64,000 bases of DNA from Nonomuraea soli (GCF_013761175.1 NZ_JACDUR010000007.1:418915-482914), one strand, 5' to 3'. Shown: positions 1 to 9,014, counted from the stretch's first letter. A program made the numbers and translations. The notes: a model not told the origin generated them from the sequence alone.

Positions 1-602
1 GTCGACATCAGGACCTCGCGCGCGAAGCGCCACAACGCGGCCGCCTTCGCGATGCGGTCCTGCGACCCGACCAGCGGGCGCAGCTCCAGCACCGACGGAT
101 GATCGCGGACCAGGGCCGGCTGCTCCAGCAGCTCGTGGAAGTACACCGTCCAGCCCAGGCGCTGCCAGCTGGCCACGAAGGAGACCGGGTCGCGCAACAG
201 CGCGATCACCCGGCAGCCCAGCCGCTCGGCGAACCATCGCACCGACAACACGGCGAACGGGTCGTCGAGCAGCGCCCTGCGGCCGGTCGCCCTGCCGTAC
301 AGGAAGGCCGAGCCGTAGCGCGCCATGCGGGCCAGGTCGTACGGCGAGCGGTTGGCCCGCAGCTCGGCCATGAACCGGTAACGCAGCGCCGCCGTGTCGC
401 GGAAGGCGGGCAACCACGAGTCGTCCAGGTACTGGAACCGATGGGTCACCTGCTTGCGCAGCACTCCCGGGCAGCGGCCGGGCGGGTGCTGCGGGTTGAG
501 CGGCTCGTTGACGTAGACGAGCTCGCCCGAGGCGGCCAGCATCTTGCCCGTCCAGCTGGTTCCGCTGCGCGGCAGCCCCGTGACCAGGATCGGGGCGCTC
601 AC
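1..602 (-). CDS. Sulfotransferase family protein (C-terminus cut by window edge)
   Basis: Probable PAPS-dependent sulfotransferase of the carbohydrate type. About 200 codons are visible from a GTG start at 602; the C-terminus lies outside the window. Residues 9-17 (GLPRSGTSW) match the 5'-phosphosulfate binding loop, and residues 131-145 (LLRDPVSF core) match the 3'-phosphate binding strand-helix. The GTG overlaps the TGA of the upstream flippase gene (GTGA), so translation is probably coupled. It is one of two sulfotransferases in the polysaccharide operon, which suggests sulfation of the polymer. The acceptor sugar cannot be read from the sequence. Confidence 0.85.
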   Translation of the reverse strand, partial: MSAPILVTGLPRSGTSWTGKMLAASGELVYVNEPLNPQHPPGRCPGVLRKQVTHRFQYLDDSWLPAFRDTAALRYRFMAELRANRSPYDLARMARYGSAFLYGRATGRRALLDDPFAVLSVRWFAERLGCRVIALLRDPVSFVASWQRLGWTVYFHELLEQPALVRDHPSVLELRPLVGSQDRIAKAAALWRFAREVLMS

Positions 603-1831
603 GCCGTCGCCCAGGATCGCGGGCGGAAGGTGTGGCGGCCGAACGGGCGCAGGCCGTGGCGCTGGTGCAGCTGCCACAGCGGGAGCAGGTTCTTCACGAT
701 CACGCCGCCCGACCAGCCGAGCGCCGCGCCGAGCGCGCCGTGCGACGGGATGAGCAGCAGGTCGAGCAGGACGGTCACGCCGAGCGCCACCAGCAGGTTC
801 ACCAGGCTGGAGGTGGTGTGCCCGGCGGCGGTGAGCACGACGTCGACCATGCCGCACGCGGTGGCGATCATCATGGTCGCCGAGAGCACGATCGCGATCG
901 GCACCGCCGAGCCGTACTCCATCCCGAAGATCTTCAGCAGCCAGGGCGCGACCAGCGCGTACCCCAGCCAGACCGGCCAGGTCAGCAGCACCAGCCACAC
1001 GGTGGTGGTCTGGTAGAGCTCGCGGGCCCTGACGAGGTCGCCGCAGGCGAGGGCCTGGATCAGCCGCGGCTGGGCCGCCTGGGCCAGGCCCTGGTTGGCC
1101 AGCTGCCCGACGACCTTGAACCGCGTCGCCGCGGTGTAGACCGCCGCCTGCGCGGGCCCGCCGAGCACGGCCACGATCACGATGTCGAGCCGCTGGAAGA
1201 CCGCCTGCACCGCCCCGGCCAGGCTGCGCGGCGCGGTGTACCTCCACAGGTCACGTCCGGTGCCCGGCAGGTAGGGCGTGTACGGCAGGCGCCCGCGCAG
1301 CGCCAGCGCCGCCCCGGCCAGCACCAGCACGTACGGCAGCGCCCAGGCGGCGGGCAGCCAGGCGGCTCCCGCCCAGAGGGCGGCGCCCACCAGGGCAAGC
1401 TGCGCGACCGGCAGCAGCACGCCGTCGTAGAGCACCGTGGGACGCATGAGGCCGAAACCGCGGGTGGCCGCCAGCAGGATGTCGGCGGCGACCATGACAG
1501 GCACCGCCAGGGCCAGCACCCCCAGCAGCGGCTCCAGGACGATGCCCGCGACGACGGCCAGCAGGACCGAGGGCACCAGCGCCGCCTGGAGATAGCCGGA
1601 CATGCCGCGATAGCCGTACGTACGGGACCGGGCGATGAAGAAGATCAGCCCGTTCCCCGCGTCGAGCCGCGCCACCCCCGCGACCATGAGCGCCAGCGCG
1701 ATCGCCGTGAAGAACGAGCCCGCCTGCTCCAGCGGCGCCGATCGGGTGACCACGACCACCACGAGGAACTGCGCGAGCGCGCTGACCGCCGCGCCCGCGA
1801 TGCCGGCCAGGCCCGCCCTGGCTAGCGCCAT
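599..1831 (-). CDS. Polysaccharide flippase (Wzx/MATE-like membrane protein)
   Basis: A 410-residue, very hydrophobic protein with about twelve predicted membrane segments and short charged loops, including an N-terminal segment ending in TRSAPLEQAGSFF. This layout is typical of Wzx-type oligosaccharide flippases, which move lipid-linked repeat units across the plasma membrane. It starts inside the end of the upstream sulfotransferase gene (10-nt overlap) and ends overlapping the next one. It probably exports the product of this cluster. Identification rests on topology and context; no catalytic motif is expected. Confidence 0.8.
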   Translation of the reverse strand: MALARAGLAGIAGAAVSALAQFLVVVVVTRSAPLEQAGSFFTAIALALMVAGVARLDAGNGLIFFIARSRTYGYRGMSGYLQAALVPSVLLAVVAGIVLEPLLGVLALAVPVMVAADILLAATRGFGLMRPTVLYDGVLLPVAQLALVGAALWAGAAWLPAAWALPYVLVLAGAALALRGRLPYTPYLPGTGRDLWRYTAPRSLAGAVQAVFQRLDIVIVAVLGGPAQAAVYTAATRFKVVGQLANQGLAQAAQPRLIQALACGDLVRARELYQTTTVWLVLLTWPVWLGYALVAPWLLKIFGMEYGSAVPIAIVLSATMMIATACGMVDVVLTAAGHTTSSLVNLLVALGVTVLLDLLLIPSHGALGAALGWSGGVIVKNLLPLWQLHQRHGLRPFGRHTFRPRSWATA

Positions 1832-2673
1832 GACGGATCCCCGTCGAGCCAGGGCACCAGCTGCGTGTCGTACACCTCGAAGTGGTCGAGCAGGCTCTGG
1901 CGCAACGTCTCGGGCATCGGGTGCGGCCGCGGCCGGCCGTTGTGGCGTTCGAAGACCGGATCGTCCATGCGCGGCACGCCCAGGAACTCCAGCAGCCGCT
2001 CGTAGACACGCTCCGGCTGGGAGAAGAAGCGGTGGCTGTCGATGACGTGGATGCGGTCGCGGCCGAACAGCGGCTCCAGACGGTCGAGCTGCTCGGCGTA
2101 ACGTCCGCGCGCCAGGTAGGCGTGGTGGCGGTGGGAGTGGTGCAGGCTGTACGGCTCGGCGCGCAGCCGCTCCTCGGCTCCCGCCAGGCGCTTGTCCTCC
2201 AGCTCGATCGCGTACTCGAAGTTCGACTCCGTCTCGAAGCCCCTGGCCAGCTCGTGGGCGTGGGCGGAGAAGGCCCGCTCGACGGGGTCGCGCACCAGCA
2301 CGATCAGCTTCACCCCCGGCAGGTCGCGCACGATGCGCTCACCGGCCAGCGGATGGAACAGGTAGTAGGGCGAGGACTCGAAAGCCTGCGGGCGGGTGCC
2401 GTACCTGCGCTTGAGCAGCGCGGACCCGACGGTGAGCGGGAAGTGGCCGCGATACCAGTCGAGACCGCGGTCGTAGGCCGCGTCGAAGTAGTGCACGCCC
2501 TTGTGCATCACGGGCTTGGCCAGCAGCGGGTGCTGGGCCAGCGCCCGGTAGAGCGAGGTCGTGCCGCATCGTTGCGCGCCCACGATCAGGAAGGACGGCA
2601 GCACCCGCCCGGCGGAGGTGAGTCGTCCGGCGGCTCTGGAGACCGACAGCACCGAGCGCTTCATGGCGTTCAA
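1822..2673 (-). CDS. Sulfotransferase (heparan-sulfate sulfotransferase-like fold)
   Basis: Complete 283-residue sulfotransferase. Residues 32-40 (GAQRCGTTS) form the 5'-phosphosulfate loop, residues 58-64 (KGVHYFD) resemble the K-x-x-H-F/Y-F-D catalytic strand of heparan sulfate-type enzymes, and residues 121-137 (VLVRDPVERAFS core) form the 3'-phosphate site. Transfer of sulfate from PAPS to a sugar hydroxyl or amine is the expected reaction. It overlaps the upstream kinase gene by 4 nt (ATGA) and the downstream flippase by 10 nt. The C-terminal third is rich in His and Arg, as is usual for substrate-facing parts of these enzymes. Confidence 0.9.
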   Translation of the reverse strand: MNAMKRSVLSVSRAAGRLTSAGRVLPSFLIVGAQRCGTTSLYRALAQHPLLAKPVMHKGVHYFDAAYDRGLDWYRGHFPLTVGSALLKRRYGTRPQAFESSPYYLFHPLAGERIVRDLPGVKLIVLVRDPVERAFSAHAHELARGFETESNFEYAIELEDKRLAGAEERLRAEPYSLHHSHRHHAYLARGRYAEQLDRLEPLFGRDRIHVIDSHRFFSQPERVYERLLEFLGVPRMDDPVFERHNGRPRPHPMPETLRQSLLDHFEVYDTQLVPWLDGDPSWR

Positions 2674-3569
2674 ACGAGCAACTCCTGATGATCGACGAGC
2701 GGGTTGAGCCAGCGCTCAGGCGGGCCGAGCGGCTCGTGACCGTCGGCCGCGTGCCGGTCGGCCAGCGTGATGAGGTAACCGATCGCGGCCTGCTTGGCCT
2801 CGGCCACCGACAGCCCGAACGGTTCGAGCGCACCGGGGGCCTGGGCCAGGCAGGCACGCGCCGCCGTCGCCGGGTCCATCCGGCGCAGGCAGCGGTTGAA
2901 CAGGTGGTGGAGGGCGTCGAAGCCGAGGGGCACGCCGAGCGCGTAGCGTTCCCAGTCCCACACCAGCAGCCGTCCGTCGCCGGTGGGGGCGATGTTCCAG
3001 GGCGACAGGTCGCCGTGCCAGGCGCCGGGCCCGGTCCCGGCGATCTCCTCGACCGCGGCGGCCAGCAGGTCGCCGCCGACGGGCGCGTGCCTGATCGGCA
3101 GGGGCGACAGGACCAGCACCTCGTGGTCGTGCCAGGAGCCGTGATGCAGCACCGATGGCGTCACGACCGTCTTCAGCGGCAGGTCGGCGAGCTTGGCGAG
3201 CGTCGCGGCCTCGTGGGCGACCAGCTCGCGGGTGTGCGGCGTCTCGCCGATCTTGACGAAGGCGACCCGCTGGGAGCCGTCGTAGGCTTCCAGGATGGGC
3301 TTGCGGTTGGCCCTTTTCGCCGGCCGTACATGCATGACGACCCTGATGGAGGTGCCGAACACCTCGCTCAGGTAGCTCTCGATCGACCCCTCGACCTCGA
3401 GCGTCACCTGCGGGCCGAGCACCGCGTGCCACCAGCGGCGCGGGGCGAGCCTGCGGGGGAGTACGGCATGCGGCAGCAGGGAGTAGGCGCGCTCGTCCCC
3501 TGGGCCGGGGTAGAGCAGGCTGATCGTCTGCCGCAGGTAGCGCAGGCGGATACGGGCGTCTTTAATCAT
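2670..3569 (-). CDS. APH/choline-kinase-like phosphotransferase
   Basis: A 299-residue kinase-fold protein. The catalytic loop HGDLSPWN is at residues 185-192 and the metal-binding D-W-E at about 205-207. A candidate ATP lysine is K106 (VAFVKIG) with partner E120. These match aminoglycoside-phosphotransferase/choline-kinase-type enzymes rather than Ser/Thr kinases. In a polysaccharide operon it could phosphorylate a sugar or a lipid carrier; the substrate is unknown. It overlaps the polymerase gene by 8 nt and the sulfotransferase gene by 4 nt. Confidence 0.75.
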   Translation of the reverse strand: MIKDARIRLRYLRQTISLLYPGPGDERAYSLLPHAVLPRRLAPRRWWHAVLGPQVTLEVEGSIESYLSEVFGTSIRVVMHVRPAKRANRKPILEAYDGSQRVAFVKIGETPHTRELVAHEAATLAKLADLPLKTVVTPSVLHHGSWHDHEVLVLSPLPIRHAPVGGDLLAAAVEEIAGTGPGAWHGDLSPWNIAPTGDGRLLVWDWERYALGVPLGFDALHHLFNRCLRRMDPATAARACLAQAPGALEPFGLSVAEAKQAAIGYLITLADRHAADGHEPLGPPERWLNPLVDHQELLV

Positions 3570-4833
3570 GCGCCTGATTCCTCCAAAGGAGGGCGAAGGA
3601 GATGAGATACAGGCTCAGCGGAGTGACCAGGCCGTCGTAGACGAACATGTAGAGCAGCACGAGCAGCATGACGAGCACGCCCGCCAGGCCGATCGGGCTG
3701 CGGTCGGTCCAGTACCGCCGGATCGCGCCCAGGAAGAACGCGACATACAGGGCAGCACCGGTGAAGCCCTGAGTGATGAGCAGGTGCCACAACTGGCCGT
3801 CGCTGCCGAGCGGCGGATGCGAGCAGTCGGGGCACCAGGTGGTCTTGCCGGTGGTGATCGAGCGGTGGTTGCCCAGCGCGTTGCGGGTGTTGCCGTAACC
3901 GATCACCGCTGAGTGCGCCGCCGCCTGGATGGTCCTGGAGACCGTGAAGCCGCGGATGTCGTTGCTGTGCGGGTTGTCCAGCCGCTGGCCGACCAGGCTC
4001 GCCAGCGGGCTCAGCATGAACACCGCCGCCCCGATCGACGCCGCCGCGACCAGCGCCAGCCGGGTGCGGCCGACGCGGACGATCAGATAGACGACCGCCA
4101 GGCCCAGGCCGATCCACAGGCCGCGGTTGAGGGAGTAGACGACGGGGACGGAGGCCAGCGCGCACATCGCGATCGCCGCGCTCCTGCGCCGCCGCCCGCC
4201 GTACACCCACCAGCCGACCACGAACCAGACCAGCAGCACCGACAGGTTGCTGCCCCACGCGTTGGCCCACTCGAACGGCGCCTCGGGACGCGGCATCGCG
4301 TAGCCCAGCACCTTCTGGGTCTGCGCGGCCGTCGGGTGGATGAGGTTCTGCACGAACGAGTTGCCGCTGATCCAGCCGGGCAGGAGCCGCTCCACCGGCG
4401 AGGTGAACTGCAGCGTGGGCATCAGGATGCCCAGCAGGCCGCCGGCCACCGTGGTGACGAACAGCACGCCCAGCATGCGGACCAGGCGCAGCTGGGGAAG
4501 CTCGTCCTCGGTGAGGTTGCCCAGGTAGAGCACCATGATCAGGAGGGCGGTGTAGAGCGACAGGCGCATCAGGTAGCCGACGACCCGGCCGGCGCCGAGG
4601 TCCCCGTAGGTGCCCGGGGGCATCTCGTCAAGCATGAGCGCGCTGATCAGGTAGCCGGCCAGCAGGAGCATCCACAGGCCGAAGCCCTTGGGCAGCTTGA
4701 TCGGGCGGCGCTTCCACAGGATCCAGGCCATCGGTACGGCGAGCACCACGACGGACAGACCGCCGAAACCCAGCGCCCACCAGACGGGATAGCCGACGAG
4801 CAGCGCCGCGATCGGCCAGGCCGGGCCCCTCAC
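3562..4833 (-). CDS. O-antigen polymerase/ligase-like membrane protein (Wzy/WaaL type)
   Basis: A 423-residue protein with about eleven to twelve membrane segments and a large extracytoplasmic loop in the C-terminal half (around NPHSNDIRGFTVSRT and the CPDCSHPP stretch), the arrangement of Wzy polymerases and O-antigen ligases. I chose the GTG at 4833 because it overlaps the TGA of the upstream Wzz-like gene (GTGA) and the protein turns hydrophobic at once. Longer in-frame extensions lie inside the upstream gene. It probably polymerises the repeat unit outside the membrane. The C-P-D-C pair in the loop could form a disulfide or bind a metal. Confidence 0.8.
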   Translation of the reverse strand: MRGPAWPIAALLVGYPVWWALGFGGLSVVVLAVPMAWILWKRRPIKLPKGFGLWMLLLAGYLISALMLDEMPPGTYGDLGAGRVVGYLMRLSLYTALLIMVLYLGNLTEDELPQLRLVRMLGVLFVTTVAGGLLGILMPTLQFTSPVERLLPGWISGNSFVQNLIHPTAAQTQKVLGYAMPRPEAPFEWANAWGSNLSVLLVWFVVGWWVYGGRRRRSAAIAMCALASVPVVYSLNRGLWIGLGLAVVYLIVRVGRTRLALVAAASIGAAVFMLSPLASLVGQRLDNPHSNDIRGFTVSRTIQAAAHSAVIGYGNTRNALGNHRSITTGKTTWCPDCSHPPLGSDGQLWHLLITQGFTGAALYVAFFLGAIRRYWTDRSPIGLAGVLVMLLVLLYMFVYDGLVTPLSLYLISFALLWRNQAHD

Positions 4834-6020
4834 GGGGAGTCCGGTACCACGGGGATCGGGACCGTTTCGAGTGCCTTGGGCGCGCTGTCCACCTGCGCCG
4901 GCGAGGCGCCATGCGCCACGACTCCGACGACCGATACCCGGTGCCTCTGCAGATGCCGTACGGCTGCCGCCACCTGCTGCGAGGTCGCCTGGCGCAGCGT
5001 GATGAGCAGGATCGCCGCGTCCGCCCTGGACAGGTCGCGCACGTCCGAGCCGTCGAGCAGCGCCAGCTCGACAGGGAGCGGCTCGTGGGGCCGGTTCGGC
5101 ACCGCCCTGACCAGGAGCCGCTGGTCCGGGCACGAGGCGACCAGGCTGGAGGTCAGGTCGTGCAGGTCGACGTCGCCCGTGAAGTCGGCCAGCACCGGCA
5201 GCCCGGTCAGGCGCTCCACGTCGGCCGCGGTGCGCAGCCGCGTGTCGAGCCGGTCGCGCAGGTAGGCGGTGCCCACCCCGGCCAGCAGCCCGGCCATGAG
5301 TCCCGTGCCCAGCAGCATCGGGATGCTGGGGGAGCTGGGCTCGGCCGGGGGCACGGCCTGGCTGATCACCGTGCCGGGGGTCACGGCGACCGTCTTGAGC
5401 GAGTCGTACTTGGCCGTCAGCGAGGCGGCCTGGCGGCTCAGGACGTTCTGGCGGTGGGTGGCGATCGTGCGCTCGGCGCTGCCCTTGGTGAGCTTCTCGA
5501 TGTCCTCGACCACGTCGCCGAGGCTGCTGTTGACCTGCTTCAGCTTGGCGTAGAGCGTCTTGAGCCTGGCGGCCAGCTCCGCCTCGGCGGTCTCGGTGCG
5601 GTTGGCCAGGTAGGCGTCGGCGTAGGCCTTCGACTGCGCGGCGGCGGCCGCGGGGTCGCCGGTGGTGACCGCGATCGACAACACGGCCGAGTTGGGCGGG
5701 ACGGTGATCGCGGGAGGTGCGATCGTCGTGCTGCCGGTCGCCTGGGCGGCCTTGGACCTGACCACGGCCGACTGGGCGATCTGGGCCTCGGTGTCGAGGT
5801 TGAGCGACTCGCGCTGGCGGGGTGTCACCTGGTTGTTCTGCTCCTGGACGCCGGTGGGGGCGACCAGGACCTGGGTGGTGGCCGTGTACTGGGGCGGGAG
5901 CAGGTAGCAGAGGGCTCCCGAGGTCATCACGCCGAGCAGCAGGCAGCCCGAGAAGAGCAGCTTGCGCCTGCGGAGGAGCGCGAGATGCTCGGCCAGATCG
6001 GTGCCCTGCGGCTGCGTCAT
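4830..6020 (-). CDS. Wzz-like polysaccharide copolymerase with degenerate C-terminal domain
   Basis: A 396-residue chain-length determinant protein from the ATG at 6020. The first membrane helix is at about 21-41, followed by an extracytoplasmic domain with a probable coiled coil (about 145-210) and a second helix at about 233-252. The cytoplasmic tail (about 255-396) has the order of an actinobacterial Wzc/BY-kinase domain but shows no Walker A loop and no tyrosine cluster. A kinase role is therefore unlikely. First gene of the minus-strand polysaccharide operon, divergent from the GH26-like lipoprotein. An in-frame extension to 6209 exists, but the added residues look like promoter DNA. Confidence 0.8.
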   Translation of the reverse strand: MTQPQGTDLAEHLALLRRRKLLFSGCLLLGVMTSGALCYLLPPQYTATTQVLVAPTGVQEQNNQVTPRQRESLNLDTEAQIAQSAVVRSKAAQATGSTTIAPPAITVPPNSAVLSIAVTTGDPAAAAAQSKAYADAYLANRTETAEAELAARLKTLYAKLKQVNSSLGDVVEDIEKLTKGSAERTIATHRQNVLSRQAASLTAKYDSLKTVAVTPGTVISQAVPPAEPSSPSIPMLLGTGLMAGLLAGVGTAYLRDRLDTRLRTAADVERLTGLPVLADFTGDVDLHDLTSSLVASCPDQRLLVRAVPNRPHEPLPVELALLDGSDVRDLSRADAAILLITLRQATSQQVAAAVRHLQRHRVSVVGVVAHGASPAQVDSAPKALETVPIPVVPDSP

Positions 6021-6236
6021 GGAGGGACGGTCTCCGTACGGTGTGTTGTCGGATGGCGACTCTGGGTCACTATAGGGTGGACCGGCATTTCCCTGACTCA
6101 ATACAGAAGATTTTCTCTGTCCTCCCACCTGGCTTGTCCCGATATTTCGAGATGGGTGGTTTTTGCGCTTTGTTATTTGTGTCACCGGAGTATGCGAAAG
6201 TAGCGACACGGGTGCTGGTCAAGGGGGCTCAAAACA
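6021..6236. promoter_or_regulatory. Divergent promoter region of polysaccharide operon and GH26-like gene
   Basis: 216-bp spacer between divergent genes, clearly more AT-rich than its surroundings (T-rich tracts near 6101-6120 and 6160-6180). It must hold promoters for both directions. I could not assign -35/-10 boxes with certainty. A good ribosome site (AAGGGGG) sits 9 nt before the plus-strand ATG at 6237. Confidence 0.6.
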
Positions 6237-7394
6237 ATGGTTTCCAGGAGCTTTTTGCGTAATGTCGCTTTCGCGCGCTCGCGAGAGCCGGGGCCCATCT
6301 GCTGCGCCCCCGCGGTGGGCGCCTCCGCCCCCCGGCGCCGCTTCGCCCGGACCCGCTGGCGTTTCCGCCTGCTGACCCTGTCGCTCGTCATGGCCCTCGT
6401 CGGCTGCTCCGGCGCCCAGGGCGCGCGCACCGAGTCGCCCACCCGCACCTCCGCCGCCCCCGCCTGCGCGGCCACCGCCAAGCTCATCCCGTCGTGCGGC
6501 GCCTGGTGGGGCATCGCCCCCGAGATCTTCACCGGCCTCGGCACCCCACGCGCACTGGAGCGAGCCGAGCGCCGCATGGGGCGCGCCGCCGACATCCTGC
6601 ACGTCTACCACCGCACCAAGGAACTGTTCCCCACCGAGCGCGAGATCGCCCTGGCCCGCGACCCCGAGCACGCCCGGCTGCTGCTCATCAACTGGAAACC
6701 CTCGTTCGACCACACCTGGGCCGAGATCGCCGCCGGAGCGCTCGACACCCGCATCGACCGGCTCGCCGCGCACATCGTCGAGCGGTTCCCCGAGCGGTTC
6801 TTCCTCACCGTGCACCACGAGCCCGAGGACGACGTCGACGCCACCCCCGGGTCGGGGATGACGGCCGGCGACTACGCGGCGATGTTCCGCCACGTGGTGC
6901 TGCGGCTCAGGCAGCAGGGAGTGCGCAACGCCGTCACGGTGATGACCTACATGGGGGCGCCCAACTGGGCCTCCCGGTCATGGTTCGAGCAGCTGTACCC
7001 GGGTGACGACGTGGTCGACTGGGTGGCGATGGACCCTTACGCCGATGCGCGGGTGCGCGACTTCGACGGGCTGGTGAACAAGACGCGCAAGGATTTCGCG
7101 CAGTGGCCGGGGTTTTATCGGTGGATGCAGTCGAGATTTCCGGGGAAACCGATCATGGTGTCGGAATGGGGGGTTTTCGAGAGGCGTGGGGAGCCGGGAT
7201 TCAAGGCGGAGTTCTTCGGGAGTGTGAGGGCGCAGATCCGCAATTATCCGCAGATCAAGGCTTTGGTGTATTTCGACTCGCCTCGCGCTCCCCGGGGCGA
7301 CACCCGCTTCGACGTCAACCCCGCCGCGGCCAAAGCCTTCGCCACCCTGGCGACCGACGCCCACTTCCGGCTCACCAAGGTCCCCCGGCCCTGA
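6237..7394 (+). CDS. GH26-like glycoside hydrolase lipoprotein
   Basis: 385-residue secreted lipoprotein with a long basic N-region, hydrophobic core and lipobox L-V-G-C with the lipidated cysteine at 57. The TIM-barrel part has features of family GH26 (beta-mannanase/endoglucanase clan): candidate acid/base E195 in HHEPED and candidate nucleophile E310 in MVSEWGVFE. Probably trims or turns over the polysaccharide at the cell surface, like processing hydrolases found beside Wzy systems. Divergent from the polysaccharide operon across 216 bp. The true substrate is not predictable. Confidence 0.75.
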   Translation: MVSRSFLRNVAFARSREPGPICCAPAVGASAPRRRFARTRWRFRLLTLSLVMALVGCSGAQGARTESPTRTSAAPACAATAKLIPSCGAWWGIAPEIFTGLGTPRALERAERRMGRAADILHVYHRTKELFPTEREIALARDPEHARLLLINWKPSFDHTWAEIAAGALDTRIDRLAAHIVERFPERFFLTVHHEPEDDVDATPGSGMTAGDYAAMFRHVVLRLRQQGVRNAVTVMTYMGAPNWASRSWFEQLYPGDDVVDWVAMDPYADARVRDFDGLVNKTRKDFAQWPGFYRWMQSRFPGKPIMVSEWGVFERRGEPGFKAEFFGSVRAQIRNYPQIKALVYFDSPRAPRGDTRFDVNPAAAKAFATLATDAHFRLTKVPRP

Positions 7395-7400
7395 ACCCTG

Positions 7401-7449
7401 GCCCCTTCCCCGCCCGCCCCGCCCCCCGCCCGCCCACCCACCCGCCCCC
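7401..7449. other. C-rich tract: G-quadruplex motif on minus strand
   Basis: Nearly pure C runs separated by single G, A or T bases, directly after the GH26-like gene. On the minus strand this gives at least eight G-runs of three or more with one-base loops. On the plus-strand transcript it is C-rich and G-poor, as Rho loading sites are. No gene lies between 7395 and 7559. Confidence 0.5.
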
Positions 7450-7528
7450 GGTCCTGCTCGGGCTGAGGGCCTCTGGCAGTGTCCGTCCGTTGTTGAGGGT
7501 GCCGCCCGGCCTGTCGTCAACTTGATAG

Positions 7529-7553
7529 AGTGCGCTTTATAAAAGTGCACTTA
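7529..7553. promoter_or_regulatory. Palindrome and direct repeat before ATPase gene
   Basis: Two direct copies of AGTGC-R-CTT begin at 7529 and 7544, 15 bp apart. The second lies in a perfect 10-bp palindrome, AAGTGCACTT (7543-7552). A TATAAA box (7538-7543) sits between them, close enough to the ATG at 7560 that the mRNA could be nearly leaderless. This looks like an operator that overlaps the promoter. No regulator gene is adjacent. Confidence 0.5.
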
Positions 7554-7559
7554 ACAAAG

Positions 7560-9014
7560 ATGACGAGAGACGCGATGCAGAAGCCAGACTTCATCTTCGG
7601 CCGGGAGCAGGAGTGGCAGGCGCTCGCGGACTTCGCCGTCGACTCCAGGCTGGGCGCCACCCTCGGCGTGGTGTCCGGCCGCCGACGGCAGGGCAAGACC
7701 CTCCTCCTGGAAACCCTGTGTGAGCAGACCGGGGGTCTGTACTTCGCGGTCCCGGAGAACATGCCCAAGACGGAGCACCTCCTCCGCCTCGGACAGGCCA
7801 TCGCCCGGCACACCGGCGGGCTCGCCCCGGCACTCAACACCTGGGACGACGCGGTCGAGGCTCTCTTCCGTCTCGGTCACGGAGACGAGCCGCTGGTCGT
7901 GGTCCTCGACGAGTTCCCCTACATGGCGACCTCGGCCCCCGAGTTGCCGTCGATCATCCAGCACGCCCTCTCCCCGCGAGGCATGGCGAGGCGGGAGTCC
8001 AGGACCCGGCTGATTCTCTGCGGATCCTCCATCTCCTTCATGTCCCAGCTCGTCTCCGGGTCCGCGGCTCTTTACGGCAGAGCCGTCCTCAGTCTCTTCG
8101 TGCCCGCCTTCGACTTCAGGACCGCGGCCGCCTTCTGGCGTGTCGAACAGGATCACCGGCTGGCGGCCATCCTGTTCGCCCTGGTGGGCGGGACTCCGGC
8201 CTACATCGAGTACGCCTCGGGAACGCCTACCGACCTCGACAGGTGGGTTTCGGCCAACCTGCTCAACGCCAACAACATGCTGTTCCGTCAGCCGCGGATG
8301 TTGCTGAGCGAGGACACGTCGTTCAAGGAGATCGGCATGTACGGCACCGTCCTGACCGCCGTGGCGGAGGGCAATCATGTCGTCAGCACGATTGCCCGCC
8401 GAGTCGGCAAGCCGGTCGTGGACCTGAGCCACTATCTGAAGGGGTTGCAGGACGGCGGTTTCCTGTTCCAGGCGGAGGACGCGTTCCGTGCCAACCGCTC
8501 CCGCTATCAGATCGCCGACTCCCTGGTGCGCTTCCATCACGCCATCGTCTATCCGAACTGGTCGCGGCTCGACCTCTACCGTCCTGAGCGGGCCGCGCAG
8601 GTCTGGCAGGAGAGTCAGGCGACATTCTCGTCGCAGGTCATGGGGCCTGCCTTCGAGCACATCTGCCGCGTATGGGCCGCGCAGTTCGCCTCATCCGACA
8701 CCTTCGGAGGACAGCAGGCAACGGTCACCTACGGCGTGATCAACGATCGGTCCGGCAGATCGCAGATCGAACTGGACATCGTGGTGCGGGATCCGGCTCG
8801 CAGGATACTCGCGCTGGGGGAGGTTAAATGGGGTGAGCGCATGGGCATGGCGCACCTGGCCAGGATCCGCCGCGCCGCGGAACTGCTGGAGCTGGAGCCG
8901 GTCGCCTGTCTCTTCAGCGGCTCGGGGTTCACCGGCGAGTTGCGGACTCATGCGGACGCGAGCAACGGAGCCGTTCAACTGGTGGATCTGGCCCGCCTCT
9001 ACGAGGGCTGCTGA
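7560..9014 (+). CDS. P-loop ATPase with C-terminal nuclease-like domain (COG1672/DUF234 type)
   Basis: 484 residues. The P-loop is an unusual basic form, GRRRQGKT (40-47), with Walker B VVVLDEFP (D117, E118), as in the archaeal-ATPase/DUF234 family of solitary ATPases. A winged-helix-like middle follows (about 270-340). The C-terminal part has a PD-(D/E)xK pattern with D406 and E421-V-K423 (ELDIVV ... ALGEVKWG). The biological role of this family is poorly known. It stands alone between unrelated genes, with a palindromic promoter. I used the ATG at 7560; the ATG at 7575 is equally possible. Confidence 0.75.
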   Translation: MTRDAMQKPDFIFGREQEWQALADFAVDSRLGATLGVVSGRRRQGKTLLLETLCEQTGGLYFAVPENMPKTEHLLRLGQAIARHTGGLAPALNTWDDAVEALFRLGHGDEPLVVVLDEFPYMATSAPELPSIIQHALSPRGMARRESRTRLILCGSSISFMSQLVSGSAALYGRAVLSLFVPAFDFRTAAAFWRVEQDHRLAAILFALVGGTPAYIEYASGTPTDLDRWVSANLLNANNMLFRQPRMLLSEDTSFKEIGMYGTVLTAVAEGNHVVSTIARRVGKPVVDLSHYLKGLQDGGFLFQAEDAFRANRSRYQIADSLVRFHHAIVYPNWSRLDLYRPERAAQVWQESQATFSSQVMGPAFEHICRVWAAQFASSDTFGGQQATVTYGVINDRSGRSQIELDIVVRDPARRILALGEVKWGERMGMAHLARIRRAAELLELEPVACLFSGSGFTGELRTHADASNGAVQLVDLARLYEGC

